A stretch of 64,000 nucleotides of DNA from Mycobacterium asiaticum (lineage in GTDB: Bacteria > Actinomycetota > Actinomycetes > Mycobacteriales > Mycobacteriaceae), in the NCBI RefSeq assembly GCF_001673635.1, contig NZ_LZMH01000044.1:62001-126000 (forward strand). The letters are read 5' to 3'. Positions 29,979 through 39,954 of the stretch are shown one piece after another. Numbering within the stretch: position 1 is the stretch's first letter; each line of letters opens with the position of its first letter. Position numbers and translations under genes: made by a program. The notes under the pieces are model-generated. The model ran no database searches. It was not told where the DNA came from and was given only the letters and a program-made list of their open reading frames with translations.

Positions 29979-31655
29979 CTAGTCCCGTGTCAGCTTGCGG
30001 TGGGTCACGCGGTGCGGACGCGCCGCGTCGGCTCCCAACCGCTCAACCTTGTTCTCCTCGTATGCGCCGAAGTTGCCCTCGAACCAGAACCACTTGGCCT
30101 CGTTGTCGGCGTCACCCTCCCAGGCGAGGATGTGCGTGCAGGTCCGGTCGAGGAACCAGCGGTCATGGGAAATCACCACCGCGCAGCCCGGGAAATTCAC
30201 CAGCGCGTTCTCCAGCGAGCTCAGCGTCTCGACGTCCAGGTCGTTGGTCGGTTCGTCGAGCAGGATCAGGTTCCCGCCCTGTTTGAGGGTCAGGGCCAGA
30301 TTCAGCCGGTTGCGCTCGCCACCGGACAGTACGCCCGCAGGTTTCTGCTGGTCGGGACCCTTGAACCCGAACGCCGACACATACGCCCGGGACGGCACCT
30401 CGGTTTGTCCTACCTCGATGTAGTCCAGCCCGTCGGAGACCACCTGCCACACCGTCTTCTTCGGATCGATGCCGGAGCGGGTCTGGTCGACGTAGCTCAG
30501 CTTGACCGTCTCGCCGACCTTCACGGTGCCGCTGTCCGGCTCCTCCAGCCCGACGATGGTCTTGAACAGCGTGGTCTTGCCGACACCGTTGGGCCCGATC
30601 ACGCCGACGATGCCGTTGCGAGGCAGGGTGAAGGACAGGTCCTTGATCAAGGTGCGGCCCTCGAAGCCCTTGTCGAGGTGGTCGACCTCGACCACCACCG
30701 AGCCAAGGCGCGGGCCGACCGGGATCTGGATCTCCTCGAAGTCGAGCTTGCGCGTCTTCTCCGCCTCGGCGGCCATCTCCTCGTAGCGCTGCAATCGAGC
30801 CTTGCTCTTGGCCTGTCGGGCCTTGGCGCCGGAGCGGACCCAGGCCAACTCCTCTTGCAGGCGCTTCTGCAGCTTGGCGTCCTTGCGGCCCTGAACCGCG
30901 ATCCGCTCGGCCTTCTTCTCCAGGTAGGTCGAGTAGTTGCCTTCGTAGGGGTAGGCGCGGCCGCGGTCGAGCTCGAGGATCCATTCGGCCACGTTGTCCA
31001 GGAAGTACCGGTCGTGGGTGACCGCCAGGATCGCCCCGGCGTAGCTGGCCAGGTGCTGCTCGAGCCACTGCACGCTTTCCGCATCCAGGTGGTTGGTCGG
31101 CTCGTCGAGCAGGAGCAGGTCCGGCTTAGACAGCAGCAGCTTGCACAGCGCGACGCGGCGCCGTTCACCGCCGGACAGGTTGGTCACCGGCTCGTCCGGC
31201 GGCGGGCAGCGCAGCGCGTCCATGGCCTGCTCGAGCTGCGAGTCCAGGTCCCACGCGTCGGCGTGGTCCAGGTCCTCCTGCAGGCGGCCCATCTCCTCCA
31301 TCAACTCGTCGGAGTAGTCGGTGGCCATCAGCTCGGCGACCTCGTTGAAGCGGTCGAGCTTGACCTTGATCTCGCCCAAACCCTCCTCGACGTTGCCCCG
31401 GACCGTCTTTTCCTCGTTCAGCGGCGGCTCCTGGAGCAGGATGCCGACGGTCGCGTCGTTGGCCAGGAAGGCGTCACCGTTGTTCGGCTTGTCCAGTCCG
31501 GCCATGATCCGCAAGACGCTCGACTTACCGGCCCCGTTGGGGCCGACGACGCCGATCTTGGCGCCCGGGTAGAAGCTCAACGTCACGTCGTCGAGAATCA
31601 CCTTGTCGCCATGCGCCTTGCGGACCTTCTTCATCGTGTAGATGAACTCAGCCAT
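29979..31655 (-). CDS. ettA: ABC-F translational throttle ATPase, EttA-like (Rv2477c)
   Basis: 558 residues from ATG at 31653-31655, exactly the Rv2477c length. Two ABC domains in one soluble chain: first Walker A GPNGAGKSS, signature LSGGERRRVALC, Walker B LLLLDEPTNHLD; second GPNGVGKTT, LSGGERNRLNLA, LILLDEPTNDLD. Between them lies the basic P-site tRNA interaction motif (KKAERIAVQGRKDAKLQKRLQEELAWVR). The EttA-specific arm insert sits in domain 1 (RFNEVAELMATDYSDELMEEMGRLQEDLD). The protein gates entry into the elongation cycle in response to ADP/ATP. No membrane domain, so not a transporter. An in-frame extension upstream was rejected. Confidence 0.93.
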   Translation of the reverse strand: MAEFIYTMKKVRKAHGDKVILDDVTLSFYPGAKIGVVGPNGAGKSSVLRIMAGLDKPNNGDAFLANDATVGILLQEPPLNEEKTVRGNVEEGLGEIKVKLDRFNEVAELMATDYSDELMEEMGRLQEDLDHADAWDLDSQLEQAMDALRCPPPDEPVTNLSGGERRRVALCKLLLSKPDLLLLDEPTNHLDAESVQWLEQHLASYAGAILAVTHDRYFLDNVAEWILELDRGRAYPYEGNYSTYLEKKAERIAVQGRKDAKLQKRLQEELAWVRSGAKARQAKSKARLQRYEEMAAEAEKTRKLDFEEIQIPVGPRLGSVVVEVDHLDKGFEGRTLIKDLSFTLPRNGIVGVIGPNGVGKTTLFKTIVGLEEPDSGTVKVGETVKLSYVDQTRSGIDPKKTVWQVVSDGLDYIEVGQTEVPSRAYVSAFGFKGPDQQKPAGVLSGGERNRLNLALTLKQGGNLILLDEPTNDLDVETLSSLENALVNFPGCAVVISHDRWFLDRTCTHILAWEGDADNEAKWFWFEGNFGAYEENKVERLGADAARPHRVTHRKLTRD

Positions 31656-31722
31656 GCCGCGGTGTTGCCTTTCTGATCTTTCGAAAATATCCGCGGCCCA
31701 TCCTATGCACCGCCGGGAAACG

Positions 31723-32202
31723 CTAGGCCGACAGTGGCAGCCCGCCGGGTCCTGCGGCAACGTCTCCAGCCGGGTCGGGGTGGCTGCCGCCGGCGACATC
31801 GGTGCCCACCTCGGCGCTCGGAGCCGCCTCAGGGGCGGGACCGGTGTAGCGCTGCTTTTCGATGCGGGCGATGGTGCGCGCCAGGTCCGGCCCCACCGCT
31901 ATCGCCCGCATTTCGGTCGACGAACGGGGATTGCCGTCACGGTCCTCGTACTCGCTGGTGTAGAGGTGGCCGTAGGCGATCACCGGTGCGCCCTTGCCCA
32001 GTGCGGCACCCACTCCGGTGACCAGGCGGCCCCAGCAGTTGACGGTGACGAACAGCGAGTTGCCCGGCTCCCAGCCGCCGTCGCTGGTGCGGCGACGGGA
32101 ATTGCTCGCCACCCGGAATTTGATCAGCTCCTCATTGCCAACCTGCCGGCGCTGGGGATCGGTGACGATGTGGCCGACGATGGTGAACGGTGTCTCGAAC
32201 AT
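31723..32202 (-). CDS. ssbB: Second single-stranded DNA-binding protein SsbB (Rv2478c-like)
   Basis: 159 residues. OB-fold of the SSB family: MFETPFTIVGHIVTDPQRR at the start, FRVASNSRRRTSDGGWEPGNSLFVTVNCWGRL, then GAPVIAYGHLYTSEYEDRDGNPRSSTEMRA. This is the paralogue of the essential Ssb, called SsbB in M. smegmatis and linked to recombination or stress. The tail after about 115 is short, rich in A, P and G, and lacks the acidic DDxxPF tip that recruits partners. It follows the ABC-F gene region on the same strand (67-base gap). The IS6110 copy present nearby in H37Rv is absent. Confidence 0.92.
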   Translation of the reverse strand: MFETPFTIVGHIVTDPQRRQVGNEELIKFRVASNSRRRTSDGGWEPGNSLFVTVNCWGRLVTGVGAALGKGAPVIAYGHLYTSEYEDRDGNPRSSTEMRAIAVGPDLARTIARIEKQRYTGPAPEAAPSAEVGTDVAGGSHPDPAGDVAAGPGGLPLSA

Positions 32203-32346
32203 GTGGGCTCAGTTTCCTTCCGCGAGATTGCTTGGTCGTGCTCGGTGTTGAGCCCATTGAGCCCGTGCCCACCGACGAACCGGGCCCGCAGCGCCGAGGC
32301 CGAGGCGAACTTGTGGACAACGCCGCGACTGTGGACGAGTTGGCGG

Positions 32347-34722
32347 TCAGGCGGGCGTGGCGCTGCCCGTCTCGCGCTGTGCGTGCATCCGCTGCCGGCG
32401 CGCTTCGACCTCCCGCTCGACGAATCGATTCCGGGCGATCTGACCCACGTAGGTGAAGTCACGCAGGATGTCACGCAACTCGCGCCGGAAAGCGCTGCGC
32501 CGCTCGAACAGGTCCGGCGCGGGCGCGATCAGGTCTTGGTCGGTGACGACCTGGCGGGCGGTGGCGAACAACAGCGTCGACACCGACTCACTGCTGCGTA
32601 CCCGTCCCTGCGCGACGTGTTGACGACCCACCCCGAGCGCCTGGTCCGTCAACTCTTTTTGACCGATGTCGGGCGGAGCGTCGCGCAGTACGTCGGCGAC
32701 GATCTCGTAGGCCTCGAAGAACACTCGCAGCATCGCTTCGGAGATCAACGGCCGCTTGGCGTACAGGATCTTCTCGATCTCGTCGCCCCCGGCGGCCACG
32801 TGTGCTTCCCAATCCTGGTGCCACGCCATCTCCCGGGCGATGTTGTCCCGGAACGCCGCGGAGTCGGCGAAATAGAAATCGAATTTCAGCAGGTCGCGCA
32901 GCCGCATCGCTTGCGCCCAGAACGCCTCGACTCGGTCGCCGGTGGCGTGCCGCGCGTGCGCCAGCGCCAGTTCGACGATCGAAGTCTCGAGGAATGCGTG
33001 GATGACCGAGTTCCGGTAGAACGCCGCGGCGTGTTCGTCTTCCGGGGCGATGTACCACACCGGCTCCCGGCCGCTGTCGACTCGAGTTACCGGGTGGCCG
33101 TTGGACAATGCGTCCACCGCCGCCCCCACACCTTCGCGCGAGCGCAGCCGCAGGGCACTGGTGGACACAGGGGTCTGCTTGCGGTCGAGGTAGTCCATCG
33201 ACTCCTGCAGGGTGTGGTGCAGCTGATCCAGCGTGAGCGCCAGTCCGCGAGTGGTCAGCAGCAGCGCGGATACCAGGCCGGTCGCCGTCACCGGGGTGGA
33301 CTGCAGGATCCGCCACGCCACCTCGAACGACATCTTCTGCAGTGCAAGGCGTTTGGCCGCTTCATCGCGGGCTAGCGGACCGTTCGGTGGGCCGAGGTAC
33401 TGGCGCATCGAAACCGCTTCCGGGAAGCGGACATAGATCTTGCCGAAGTTGCGTTCGCCCTGGGCCTTGATGAAGTTGTAGAGCCAGCTGAAACCTTCGG
33501 GCGTCTTCTCGGCGCCTTGGGCGTACGCCGCATACTCGGCGATCTCGTGCAACTGGTCGAAGCAGATCGAAACGCCCTGCAACAGAATGTCGTCACTGCG
33601 GCCATCCAGATAGGCGTCGGCGACATAGCTCATCAGACCGAGCTTGGGCGGCAACATCTTTCCGGTCCGCGACCGGGTGCCTTCGATGGACCAGCTCAGG
33701 TTGAACCGCTTCTCGACGATGTAGCCCACGTACTCCTTGAGCACGTACTTGTACAGCGGGTTGTCGCCGATGTTGCGCCGAATGAAGATCGTCCCGGACC
33801 GGCGCATCAGTGGTCCCATCACACCAAAGGACAGGTTGATGCCGCCGAACATGTGGACCGGCGGTAACCGATTGTCCTGCATTGCGACTGGCACCACGGC
33901 GCCGTCGATGTAGGACCGGTGCGAGAACAGCAGCACGGCTGGGTGCGCTTCCAGGGCGGCGCGCATGGCGGCGACCTGATACTCGTCGTAGTCGAACTCC
34001 GGATCGAAACCGCGGCTCAGCAACCGGCCGAGCACCGAGATGACGTCCACCGACGCCTGGCTCCAGCCGGTCGCCAGTTCGTCGAGCATCTTGCCGGCTT
34101 CCTCGACGGTGGCACCGGGAATGTTTTCCAGGCCGGCACGAAAACGCGTCGAGGCCAACATTTCCGGCTTGACCAGGCGGGGAGATTTGTATTGCGGGCC
34201 CAGGATCCGATATTCCGCGCGGGCCAATGCCAGTAGCGCCCGGCGACTGACGAATTGCGCGAATTCCGCGGTATTTTCACCGACGGTGGTGTCACGCCAC
34301 TGCTGCCGAAGCTCGGACACCTTGGCCGACTCACCGGCCACCACCCGGGCGCGCCACGGTTCGGTTTTCAGGATGCGGCGTTGCTGACGTTGGCTGGGAT
34401 GGTACGGATCTCGGCCCGGAAGGAGTGCGGACAGCTTGGCCGCTCTGCCCCGGTCGGCGGCCGGCAGCCAGAACACTCGCACCGGCACGATCGAGCGGTC
34501 GCTGCCGGATTCGAATTCCTCGACGAGCGCGGCCAGACTGCCCGGTGGCGCATCCTCCGGCGGCAGCTTCAACACGTCGAACTTGATCTCGGGATGGCGG
34601 GCACGTTGCTGGCGCAACCACTCCATGACCAGTTGCATCTCGGCGGGCGTGTCCATCGACGCAAGCACGAGCGCATCTTCAGCGGTCAGGACTGCGCTGG
34701 TGTCGGCGGCCGGCTGGGTCAC
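32347..34722 (-). CDS. plsB2: Glycerol-3-phosphate acyltransferase PlsB2
   Basis: 791 residues from a GTG start, near Rv2482c. The enzyme acylates glycerol 3-phosphate at the first step of phospholipid and triacylglycerol synthesis. The acyltransferase block HX4D is [14 protein letters not shown] (about 278-291), followed by [26 protein letters not shown] (block II), [19 protein letters not shown] (block III, EGTR) and [12 protein letters not shown] (block IV area). A long C-terminal domain follows. The stop of plsC lies eight bases upstream, so plsC and plsB2 form one operon with the WS/DGAT gene. Confidence 0.94.
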   Translation of the reverse strand: MTQPAADTSAVLTAEDALVLASMDTPAEMQLVMEWLRQQRARHPEIKFDVLKLPPEDAPPGSLAALVEEFESGSDRSIVPVRVFWLPAADRGRAAKLSALLPGRDPYHPSQRQQRRILKTEPWRARVVAGESAKVSELRQQWRDTTVGENTAEFAQFVSRRALLALARAEYRILGPQYKSPRLVKPEMLASTRFRAGLENIPGATVEEAGKMLDELATGWSQASVDVISVLGRLLSRGFDPEFDYDEYQVAAMRAALEAHPAVLLFSHRSYIDGAVVPVAMQDNRLPPVHMFGGINLSFGVMGPLMRRSGTIFIRRNIGDNPLYKYVLKEYVGYIVEKRFNLSWSIEGTRSRTGKMLPPKLGLMSYVADAYLDGRSDDILLQGVSICFDQLHEIAEYAAYAQGAEKTPEGFSWLYNFIKAQGERNFGKIYVRFPEAVSMRQYLGPPNGPLARDEAAKRLALQKMSFEVAWRILQSTPVTATGLVSALLLTTRGLALTLDQLHHTLQESMDYLDRKQTPVSTSALRLRSREGVGAAVDALSNGHPVTRVDSGREPVWYIAPEDEHAAAFYRNSVIHAFLETSIVELALAHARHATGDRVEAFWAQAMRLRDLLKFDFYFADSAAFRDNIAREMAWHQDWEAHVAAGGDEIEKILYAKRPLISEAMLRVFFEAYEIVADVLRDAPPDIGQKELTDQALGVGRQHVAQGRVRSSESVSTLLFATARQVVTDQDLIAPAPDLFERRSAFRRELRDILRDFTYVGQIARNRFVEREVEARRQRMHAQRETGSATPA

Positions 34723-34730
34723 AGCCGTCC

Positions 34731-36572
34731 TCAGGGCTTAGGGGTCGAAGGGTCGACGGCGTCGGCCTGATTCGTACTGGATTGTTGCGCCTCGCCGTTG
34801 CTTTGCACGACGTGATCCTCAAGGTGGACATCGTCTTTCAAGTCGACACTGGATTCGTGCGGGGTCTTGTTGGGTGTCGTCCGCGGGGTGATCTTGCCGG
34901 CCTTCTTCGGCGCAGCCTTCTTCGCAGCCGCCTTCTTCGCGGCGGCTTTCTTGGCCGGGGCCTTCTTTGCGGCGGCCTTCTTGGCCGGGGCTTTCTTTGC
35001 GGCGGCCTTCTTGGCCGACGCCTTCTTTGCGGCCGCCTTCTTGGCCGGGGCCTTCTTCGCGGGCTTGTTGTACAGGGCGACTTCGGGCAATTCGTCAACC
35101 GGCCAATCCGCCAACGTGTCCAGGTAGAGCTGGCGGATCTCGGCGATCCGGTCCGGCAAAGTGTCCAGAGTCCAGTCCTCCACCGGGATCGGCGGGAACA
35201 CCGCGACGTCGACCGTGCCCGGGTTCAGCGTGGTGGAGTTGCGGGACGCGATGATCTCGGCATTGCGAATCACGATGGGCACGATGGGAATTCCGACCGC
35301 CATCGCGATGCGGAAGGGCCCCTTCTTGAACGGCCCGACCTCCGTCGTGTCCAGCCGGGTGCCCTCCGGGGCGATGACGATGGACAGCCCGTTCCTGGCG
35401 CGCTCCTCTACCGTGTGCAACGTCTCCACGGCGGAGTTCGGGTCGTCGCGGTCGATGAACACCCCGTCGAGCAACTTGCCCAAAGTGCCCATGATGGGGT
35501 CGCGCTCCAGCTCTTTCTTGCCCACCCCGACCCAGTTGTCTTTGACCAACGCGCCGGAGATGACCGGGTCAACCTGGTTGCGGTGATTGAAGATAAAGAC
35601 TGCGGGACGCTGCGCGGTGAGGTTCTCCCGTCCGATCACGTTGAGGTGCACACCGCAGGTGGCCAATAACAACGACGAGAAATTCGACGTGAAGAAGTTG
35701 ACGCCGCGCCGTCGGTTGCGGGTGAGCAGTCCCAGTCCCACGGCGCCCGCCGCGACCGGGAACATGGAACTGAAACCCGCCAGGGTGCGGATCTGCCGAC
35801 GCAGGCCCACGCCCCCGCGGCTCTCAAATTTCAGGATCGGCCACCCCCGCCGTCTGGCGACCGCCGCCATTTTGCCCTCGGGGTTGGTGGGCCGTGGATT
35901 TCCGACCAGATACATCAGGGCGACGTCCTCGTCGCCGTCGGCGTAGAAGTAGCTTTCCTTCAGGTCGATGTCGTGCTCGGCCGCAAACTTTTGCACCGCA
36001 GCGGCTTTGCCGGGTCCCCATAGGATCGGCTTGACCACGCCGCCGGTGAGCAGCCCGTCCTCGTTGACTTCGAACTTGTTGGTGAGGGTGTTGGTGATGC
36101 CAAGAAAGCGCGCCACCGGGTTGACCTGAATGGTCAACGCTGAGGAGCTCAGCACCACGGTGTGTCCGCGAGCGACGTGCGCGCGCACCAATTCGCGCAT
36201 CTCCGGGTAGATCCGGGATTCGATCCGCTGGTTGAACAGCCGCTCACCGATCTCGTCCAGATCGGTGAGCAACCTTCCGGCCAGCGCCATGGACGCCTTG
36301 CCGATGAGGTCCTCGAACTCGATCCGCCCCAGGGTGTGATTCAGCGCGCCGGTGATCATGCTGAGCAGCTCCCCGACGCCCATGTCGCGGCGACGCAGCC
36401 GCTCCTGGGTCAGGATCACCGCGGTGAAGCCCGCCACGAGCGTCCCGTCTAGGTCGAAGAACGCACCGACCTTGGGACCCGGTGGGCTGGCCATGATCTC
36501 GGCCACCGAACCGGGCAACCGCAGATCCTTGGACGGCTGACGCGCTGCGTCGTCCTTCTCGTCGGCGCTCAT
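34731..36572 (-). CDS. plsC: Bifunctional HAD phosphatase / 1-acylglycerol-3-phosphate acyltransferase PlsC with lysine-alanine tail
   Basis: 613 residues, against 580 in Rv2483c. Residues 30-260 form a SerB-type HAD domain: nucleophile motif [20 protein letters not shown] (motif II) and [15 protein letters not shown] (metal motif). A PlsC acyltransferase domain follows (about 285-500): HX4D in FNHRNQVDP, then VFIDRDD and PEGTRL. From about residue 505 the chain is a histone H1-like tail of KKAxAKKA repeats, ending PKKAGKITP, then a polar end. It would acylate lysophosphatidate; the phosphatase substrate is unknown and may be a phosphorylated glycerolipid. The ATG overlaps the WS/DGAT stop as ATGA. 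Confidence 0.9.
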   Translation of the reverse strand: MSADEKDDAARQPSKDLRLPGSVAEIMASPPGPKVGAFFDLDGTLVAGFTAVILTQERLRRRDMGVGELLSMITGALNHTLGRIEFEDLIGKASMALAGRLLTDLDEIGERLFNQRIESRIYPEMRELVRAHVARGHTVVLSSSALTIQVNPVARFLGITNTLTNKFEVNEDGLLTGGVVKPILWGPGKAAAVQKFAAEHDIDLKESYFYADGDEDVALMYLVGNPRPTNPEGKMAAVARRRGWPILKFESRGGVGLRRQIRTLAGFSSMFPVAAGAVGLGLLTRNRRRGVNFFTSNFSSLLLATCGVHLNVIGRENLTAQRPAVFIFNHRNQVDPVISGALVKDNWVGVGKKELERDPIMGTLGKLLDGVFIDRDDPNSAVETLHTVEERARNGLSIVIAPEGTRLDTTEVGPFKKGPFRIAMAVGIPIVPIVIRNAEIIASRNSTTLNPGTVDVAVFPPIPVEDWTLDTLPDRIAEIRQLYLDTLADWPVDELPEVALYNKPAKKAPAKKAAAKKASAKKAAAKKAPAKKAAAKKAPAKKAAAKKAAAKKAAPKKAGKITPRTTPNKTPHESSVDLKDDVHLEDHVVQSNGEAQQSSTNQADAVDPSTPKP

Positions 36573-38056
36573 GAACCCGACACCGATCGAGCGGCCGCAT
36601 CAGAAGGCTCGGCCTCGAACGAGGCGGCCACGGCGCGCGGCGGCGGATCACCGGCCAGCGCGAGGATCTCGTTGAACGCCTCGAGTAGGCACTGCGCAAA
36701 CAGCTCGTCTTTTCGCACCGAAGCCCGGTCGTAGCGCACGGTGATCGTGCACCACCCGCCGCGGGAAATCAGCACGACCATCATGGCCACACCGGGCAGC
36801 GGCCCAATACCATACTGCCGCAGCACTTTCGCACCGGCGATGAAGGTGTCCCCCGGGTATACCGGGACATTGCTGGCCTGCACGTCAGAACCGATCACCG
36901 AACCGCTGAGACCTTCGAGCACCGCCGTCGGCAGCACGCTGAGCACGGGCGCGATGGAGCCGACGATGTTCATCGCCGGTTCGTCGCGGCGCTGTGTCAT
37001 CTGTGCCCGGATCTTTTTCATCCGGGCGACCGGGTCGACGGTGCCCACCGGAGCCGCCAGATTGACGCCGGTGAACTGATTTCCGCCGGCCGCGTCACCG
37101 TCTGACCGCAGGTTGACCGGGACCGCCATGGGCAGCGTGCTGATCGGCACGCCGAGGGCCTCGTGGTAGCGCCGCAAGGCCCCGCACAGCCCGGCAAGGT
37201 AGGCGTCGTTGATGGACCCGCCGCCGGCTTTCGCCGCCTTGTGCAGGTCGGACAGCCGGATGTCGATCGCTTCGGTGCGGGTGGTCAGGCTGCGCCGGCG
37301 CAGCAGCGGCGACGGCTCCGCGGCTCGATTCATCACCCGCGCGCCCGACAACGCATAGCCGACGATGCCCGAGACCGTGGAGACCGGGTCCAGTACCGCG
37401 CGCCCGGCCACCGTCACCGCACCGGTCAAAGCGCCGAGCGCGCCGCCGACCAATGCGACCGGCAGGTGGTTGAGGCCCTGTCTCATCAGATCGTTGGGAG
37501 TCAGATCCTGCGGGATGGGTTGCGGCGGGACCGGCCGGGGACCGGGATCCCGCTCCAGGTCGTAGATCTCGGCAAACATCTCCACCCCACCGACACCATC
37601 GGTGACCGCGTGGCTGAGGTGCAGCAGCGTTGCCGCCTTGCCGTCGGGCAACCCCTCCACCAAGGTGGCTGTCCACAGTGGCCGCGAAATGTCCAACGGC
37701 GATTGCAGCATCACCTCGGCCAGATCGAAAACCTCGCGCAGGGTGCCGGACCCACTGACATGGAGCCGTCGTACGTGGAAGTCGAGGTTGAAATCGGGAT
37801 CGACCACCCAGCGCGGCGCCGCCGTCGGCAACGTCGGCACCACGACCTTCTGCCGTAGCCGCAACACCTTTCGGGAGGCGTTCTCGAACCGGCTCCGGAA
37901 GCGTTCCCAATCCGGTGTGGTGTCGAGGATTTCCAGCGCCATGATGCCCGAGCGAGTCCGTGGATTGGCCTCGCCCCGGTGCATCAAATAGTCGACCGGT
38001 CCGAGCTCGTCGGGCAGCTTGACGGCACCGCCGGATTCTGCCCTGGATTCAGCCAT
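36569..38056 (-). CDS. Wax ester synthase / diacylglycerol acyltransferase family protein (Rv2484c-like)
   Basis: 495 residues. WS/DGAT enzymes esterify diacylglycerol to triacylglycerol or a fatty alcohol to wax. The active-site block is LLHLSHAVTDGVGG (about 145): the canonical HHxxxDG reads SHxxxDG, so the second, catalytic histidine and the DG are kept but the first histidine is Ser. Further family landmarks are PLDISRPLWTATLVEGL upstream, and NDAYLAGLCGALRRY and PVNLRSDGD downstream, with TDVQASNVP-like DVQASNVPVYP. The stop overlaps plsC; plsC and plsB2 follow in the same direction, giving all acyl steps from glycerol 3-phosphate to triacylglycerol in one transcript. Confidence 0.9.
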   Translation of the reverse strand: MAESRAESGGAVKLPDELGPVDYLMHRGEANPRTRSGIMALEILDTTPDWERFRSRFENASRKVLRLRQKVVVPTLPTAAPRWVVDPDFNLDFHVRRLHVSGSGTLREVFDLAEVMLQSPLDISRPLWTATLVEGLPDGKAATLLHLSHAVTDGVGGVEMFAEIYDLERDPGPRPVPPQPIPQDLTPNDLMRQGLNHLPVALVGGALGALTGAVTVAGRAVLDPVSTVSGIVGYALSGARVMNRAAEPSPLLRRRSLTTRTEAIDIRLSDLHKAAKAGGGSINDAYLAGLCGALRRYHEALGVPISTLPMAVPVNLRSDGDAAGGNQFTGVNLAAPVGTVDPVARMKKIRAQMTQRRDEPAMNIVGSIAPVLSVLPTAVLEGLSGSVIGSDVQASNVPVYPGDTFIAGAKVLRQYGIGPLPGVAMMVVLISRGGWCTITVRYDRASVRKDELFAQCLLEAFNEILALAGDPPPRAVAASFEAEPSDAAARSVSGS

Positions 38057-38285
38057 GATCGGGACCCTTCGCGAGCCGGGTTTCTGCGCACCTCAACCCT
38101 CTCACCGCCGATCAATCCTCCTGCTATCGGGCCCCGCCACCAGAATGCCAGCCCAACGCTAGTCCGGTTCCGGCGGTGGTCAAAGTGACGATGCACTCAG
38201 TACCGTGGGCGGCAGTCGCCGGGTCGCGAGACACGCTGTGGCGCACCGATATTGCTTTGGCGACGCCCGGGCGGGGTACGACGGT

Positions 38286-39542
38286 TCAGCTGGCCGGGGT
38301 CGCCGACAGCGCCAAGGAGTCGAGCAACGAGCTTTCCCGCCGCCCGTACACGACGCCGAGGAAGTCGGCTACGGCGTCAGCGGCCAGCCGGGAGCGGACC
38401 GTCGGCGTGATGTCGAACGCGTGATGGGCGTTGGCCAGTTCGGCGTAGGCGACCGTCGACGCACCGGCGCCGCGCAACGCCGCGCAGAATGCCCGGGCCT
38501 GGCCGCTGGGGACCAGCTCGTCCTTTTCGCCGTGCAACACGAAGAACGGCGGGGCCTCGCTGTGCACATAGGAGACCGGCGAGGCCTCGATGAACCGTTC
38601 TGGCTGGTGGTCGTAGCGTGCCTTCATGACGAACTGTTCGAGGAACGGCAGCATCAACTCGTGCATGTTCTCGAGGTCGGTGAAGTCATACACCCCGTAG
38701 TACGGCGCGACCGCCTGGACTGTCGTGTCAGCACGCTCGAAGCCCGGCTGGAACCTCGGGTCGTTGGGGGTCAGGGCGGCCAGCGACGCCAGGTGTCCGC
38801 CCGCTGATCCGCCGGTGATCGCGATGAAGTCCGAGTCGCCGCCGTAGTCGCCGATGTTCTCCCGGACCCAGGCGATGGCTCGTTTGACGTCGATGATGTG
38901 GGCCGGAAACTTGGCCCGCGGGCTCTTGCTGTAGTTGATAGACACGCAGATCCAACCGAGTTCGACCATCCGGCTCATCAGCGTGTACGCCTGCGGTCGC
39001 TTGCCGTTGACGCTCCACGCGCCGCCAGGGACCTGGATCAGGACCGGCGCCCGGTGACCGGGGGCCAGGTCGGGGCGGCGCCAGATGTCGAGCAGATGCT
39101 CGGTGCCGCCGGGCCCGTAGGAGATGTTGGAGGTCTTGGCCGCGTAGCGGCGGTGCGGGCCCGGCTTGGGCCGCGGCAGCCGGCTACGGCGAATGACGGA
39201 CGGGTCGGTGGTCGGGTGGTAGACCTGCTCGCGGAAGCTGGACCCGAAAGAGTCCTCCAGAGCGGCGGTGAGCGCCAGGTCGGCACGCTGCGCCGCCCAG
39301 GTGGTGCCGACCCGGTTGATCGAGGGCGGCGCGATCCGGCACAACGCGTGCCCGGTCACGACGTGCGGAGGGAACTCCGTGGCCAGCCAGCCGGCGATCC
39401 ACCCGGCGGCGAATGGCGATCCACGCAGCAGCAGGGCCCCGGCCCGATAGGTGTCCTTGGCGTCGGCCGCCATCTGAGCACCCTGTCGTAGCGCCTCAGC
39501 ACCGACCCGCGAGCACCGCGCAGTCACACTGGACAAGCACAT
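38286..39542 (-). CDS. lipQ: Carboxylesterase LipQ (alpha/beta hydrolase)
   Basis: 418 residues from ATG at 39540-39542, near the 421 of Rv2485c; GGA lies eight bases upstream. A longer in-frame reading to 39827 crosses the antisense of tRNA-Arg and was rejected. The hydrolase core has the oxyanion motif QVPGGAWSVNG (HGG-like, here PGG), the nucleophile elbow ITGGSAGGHLASLAAL (GGSAGG), and the late Asp/His region VLHGEKDELVPSGQ and NAHHAFDI. A hydrophobic stretch near residue 40 may anchor it. Substrate unknown; other Lip members hydrolyse short acyl esters. Confidence 0.88.
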   Translation of the reverse strand: MCLSSVTARCSRVGAEALRQGAQMAADAKDTYRAGALLLRGSPFAAGWIAGWLATEFPPHVVTGHALCRIAPPSINRVGTTWAAQRADLALTAALEDSFGSSFREQVYHPTTDPSVIRRSRLPRPKPGPHRRYAAKTSNISYGPGGTEHLLDIWRRPDLAPGHRAPVLIQVPGGAWSVNGKRPQAYTLMSRMVELGWICVSINYSKSPRAKFPAHIIDVKRAIAWVRENIGDYGGDSDFIAITGGSAGGHLASLAALTPNDPRFQPGFERADTTVQAVAPYYGVYDFTDLENMHELMLPFLEQFVMKARYDHQPERFIEASPVSYVHSEAPPFFVLHGEKDELVPSGQARAFCAALRGAGASTVAYAELANAHHAFDITPTVRSRLAADAVADFLGVVYGRRESSLLDSLALSATPAS

Positions 39543-39730
39543 AACTAGGTTCCACCCCTCGACGTCAGGCACACGCCTCGTTGCGGTTAACGGCCGATTG
39601 CCGGCCGATGTTGTACGTGTGTCGAGGCTCACACAATAACCCGTAAATGGCCCTCTGAAACATCTTTCGGGCGTGTGTTGTTGCGGTCGCGGCCAGGGAT
39701 TCGGCCGTTGGATAGACTGACCTGCACATT

Positions 39731-39804
39731 GCCTCCGTAGCTCAGGTGGATAGAGCAAGGGCCTTCTAATCCCTAGGTCGCACGTTCGAGTCGTGCCGGG
39801 GGCG
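39731..39804 (+). tRNA. tRNA-Arg (anticodon TCT)
   Basis: A 74-base cloverleaf. Acceptor GCCTCCG pairs with CGGGGGC (one G-T pair), discriminator G. The anticodon loop CTTCTAA reads TCT, and the T-arm is GCACGTTCGAGTCGTGC. CCA is not encoded. Its 3' end abuts a truncated antitoxin reading frame, so it may have been an integration site. Confidence 0.93.
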
Positions 39805-39807
39805 CTA

Positions 39808-39954
39808 ATGGGGTGTGTGTTAACCATTGGCGTCCTGTCCGACTCTGCTGCGGTGCGGGCGCTGAGTGAAGCTGATGCCGAACTGGCTCGAAGCGAAGGT
39901 GAAACTCAAGACGAACTCGCCGCAGCGATGCAAGCGCGTCGTGCCGGGAAGTGA
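39808..39954 (+). pseudogene. Phd/RelB-type antitoxin remnant, N-terminal half lost
   Basis: A 48-codon open frame starting at ATG 39808, four bases past tRNA-Arg. From residue 5 it reads LTIGVLSDSAAVRALSEADAE and then a Glu/Ala-rich end, AAAMQARRAGK. This resembles the C-terminal, toxin-binding half of Phd/YefM antitoxins (the region after ...TLELLSDPxAM...). The N-terminal DNA-binding half, expected to be about 45 residues, is missing: the homology stops at the tRNA. The frame overlaps the toxin start as GTGA, the usual antitoxin-toxin junction. No ribosome binding site is apparent for this ATG. Read as a relic left when the module's 5' part was deleted or replaced at the tRNA. Confidence 0.6.

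Noticed and set aside
29961..29982. Weak inverted repeat CTAGTG...CACTAG at the end of the ABC-F gene
   Set aside because: Six-base arms overlapping the stop codon with a 10-base loop; too weak to call a terminator.
28926..31676. Very long open frame (over 900 codons) on the plus strand
   Set aside because: It lies antisense to gdh and the ABC-F gene, has no recognisable domain, and the reverse-strand genes have full family signatures. High GC content commonly gives such shadow frames.
39543..39827. Upstream extension of lipQ
   Set aside because: It passes through the antisense of tRNA-Arg (giving GTTRTCDLGIRR-type tRNA translation) and has no counterpart in LipQ.
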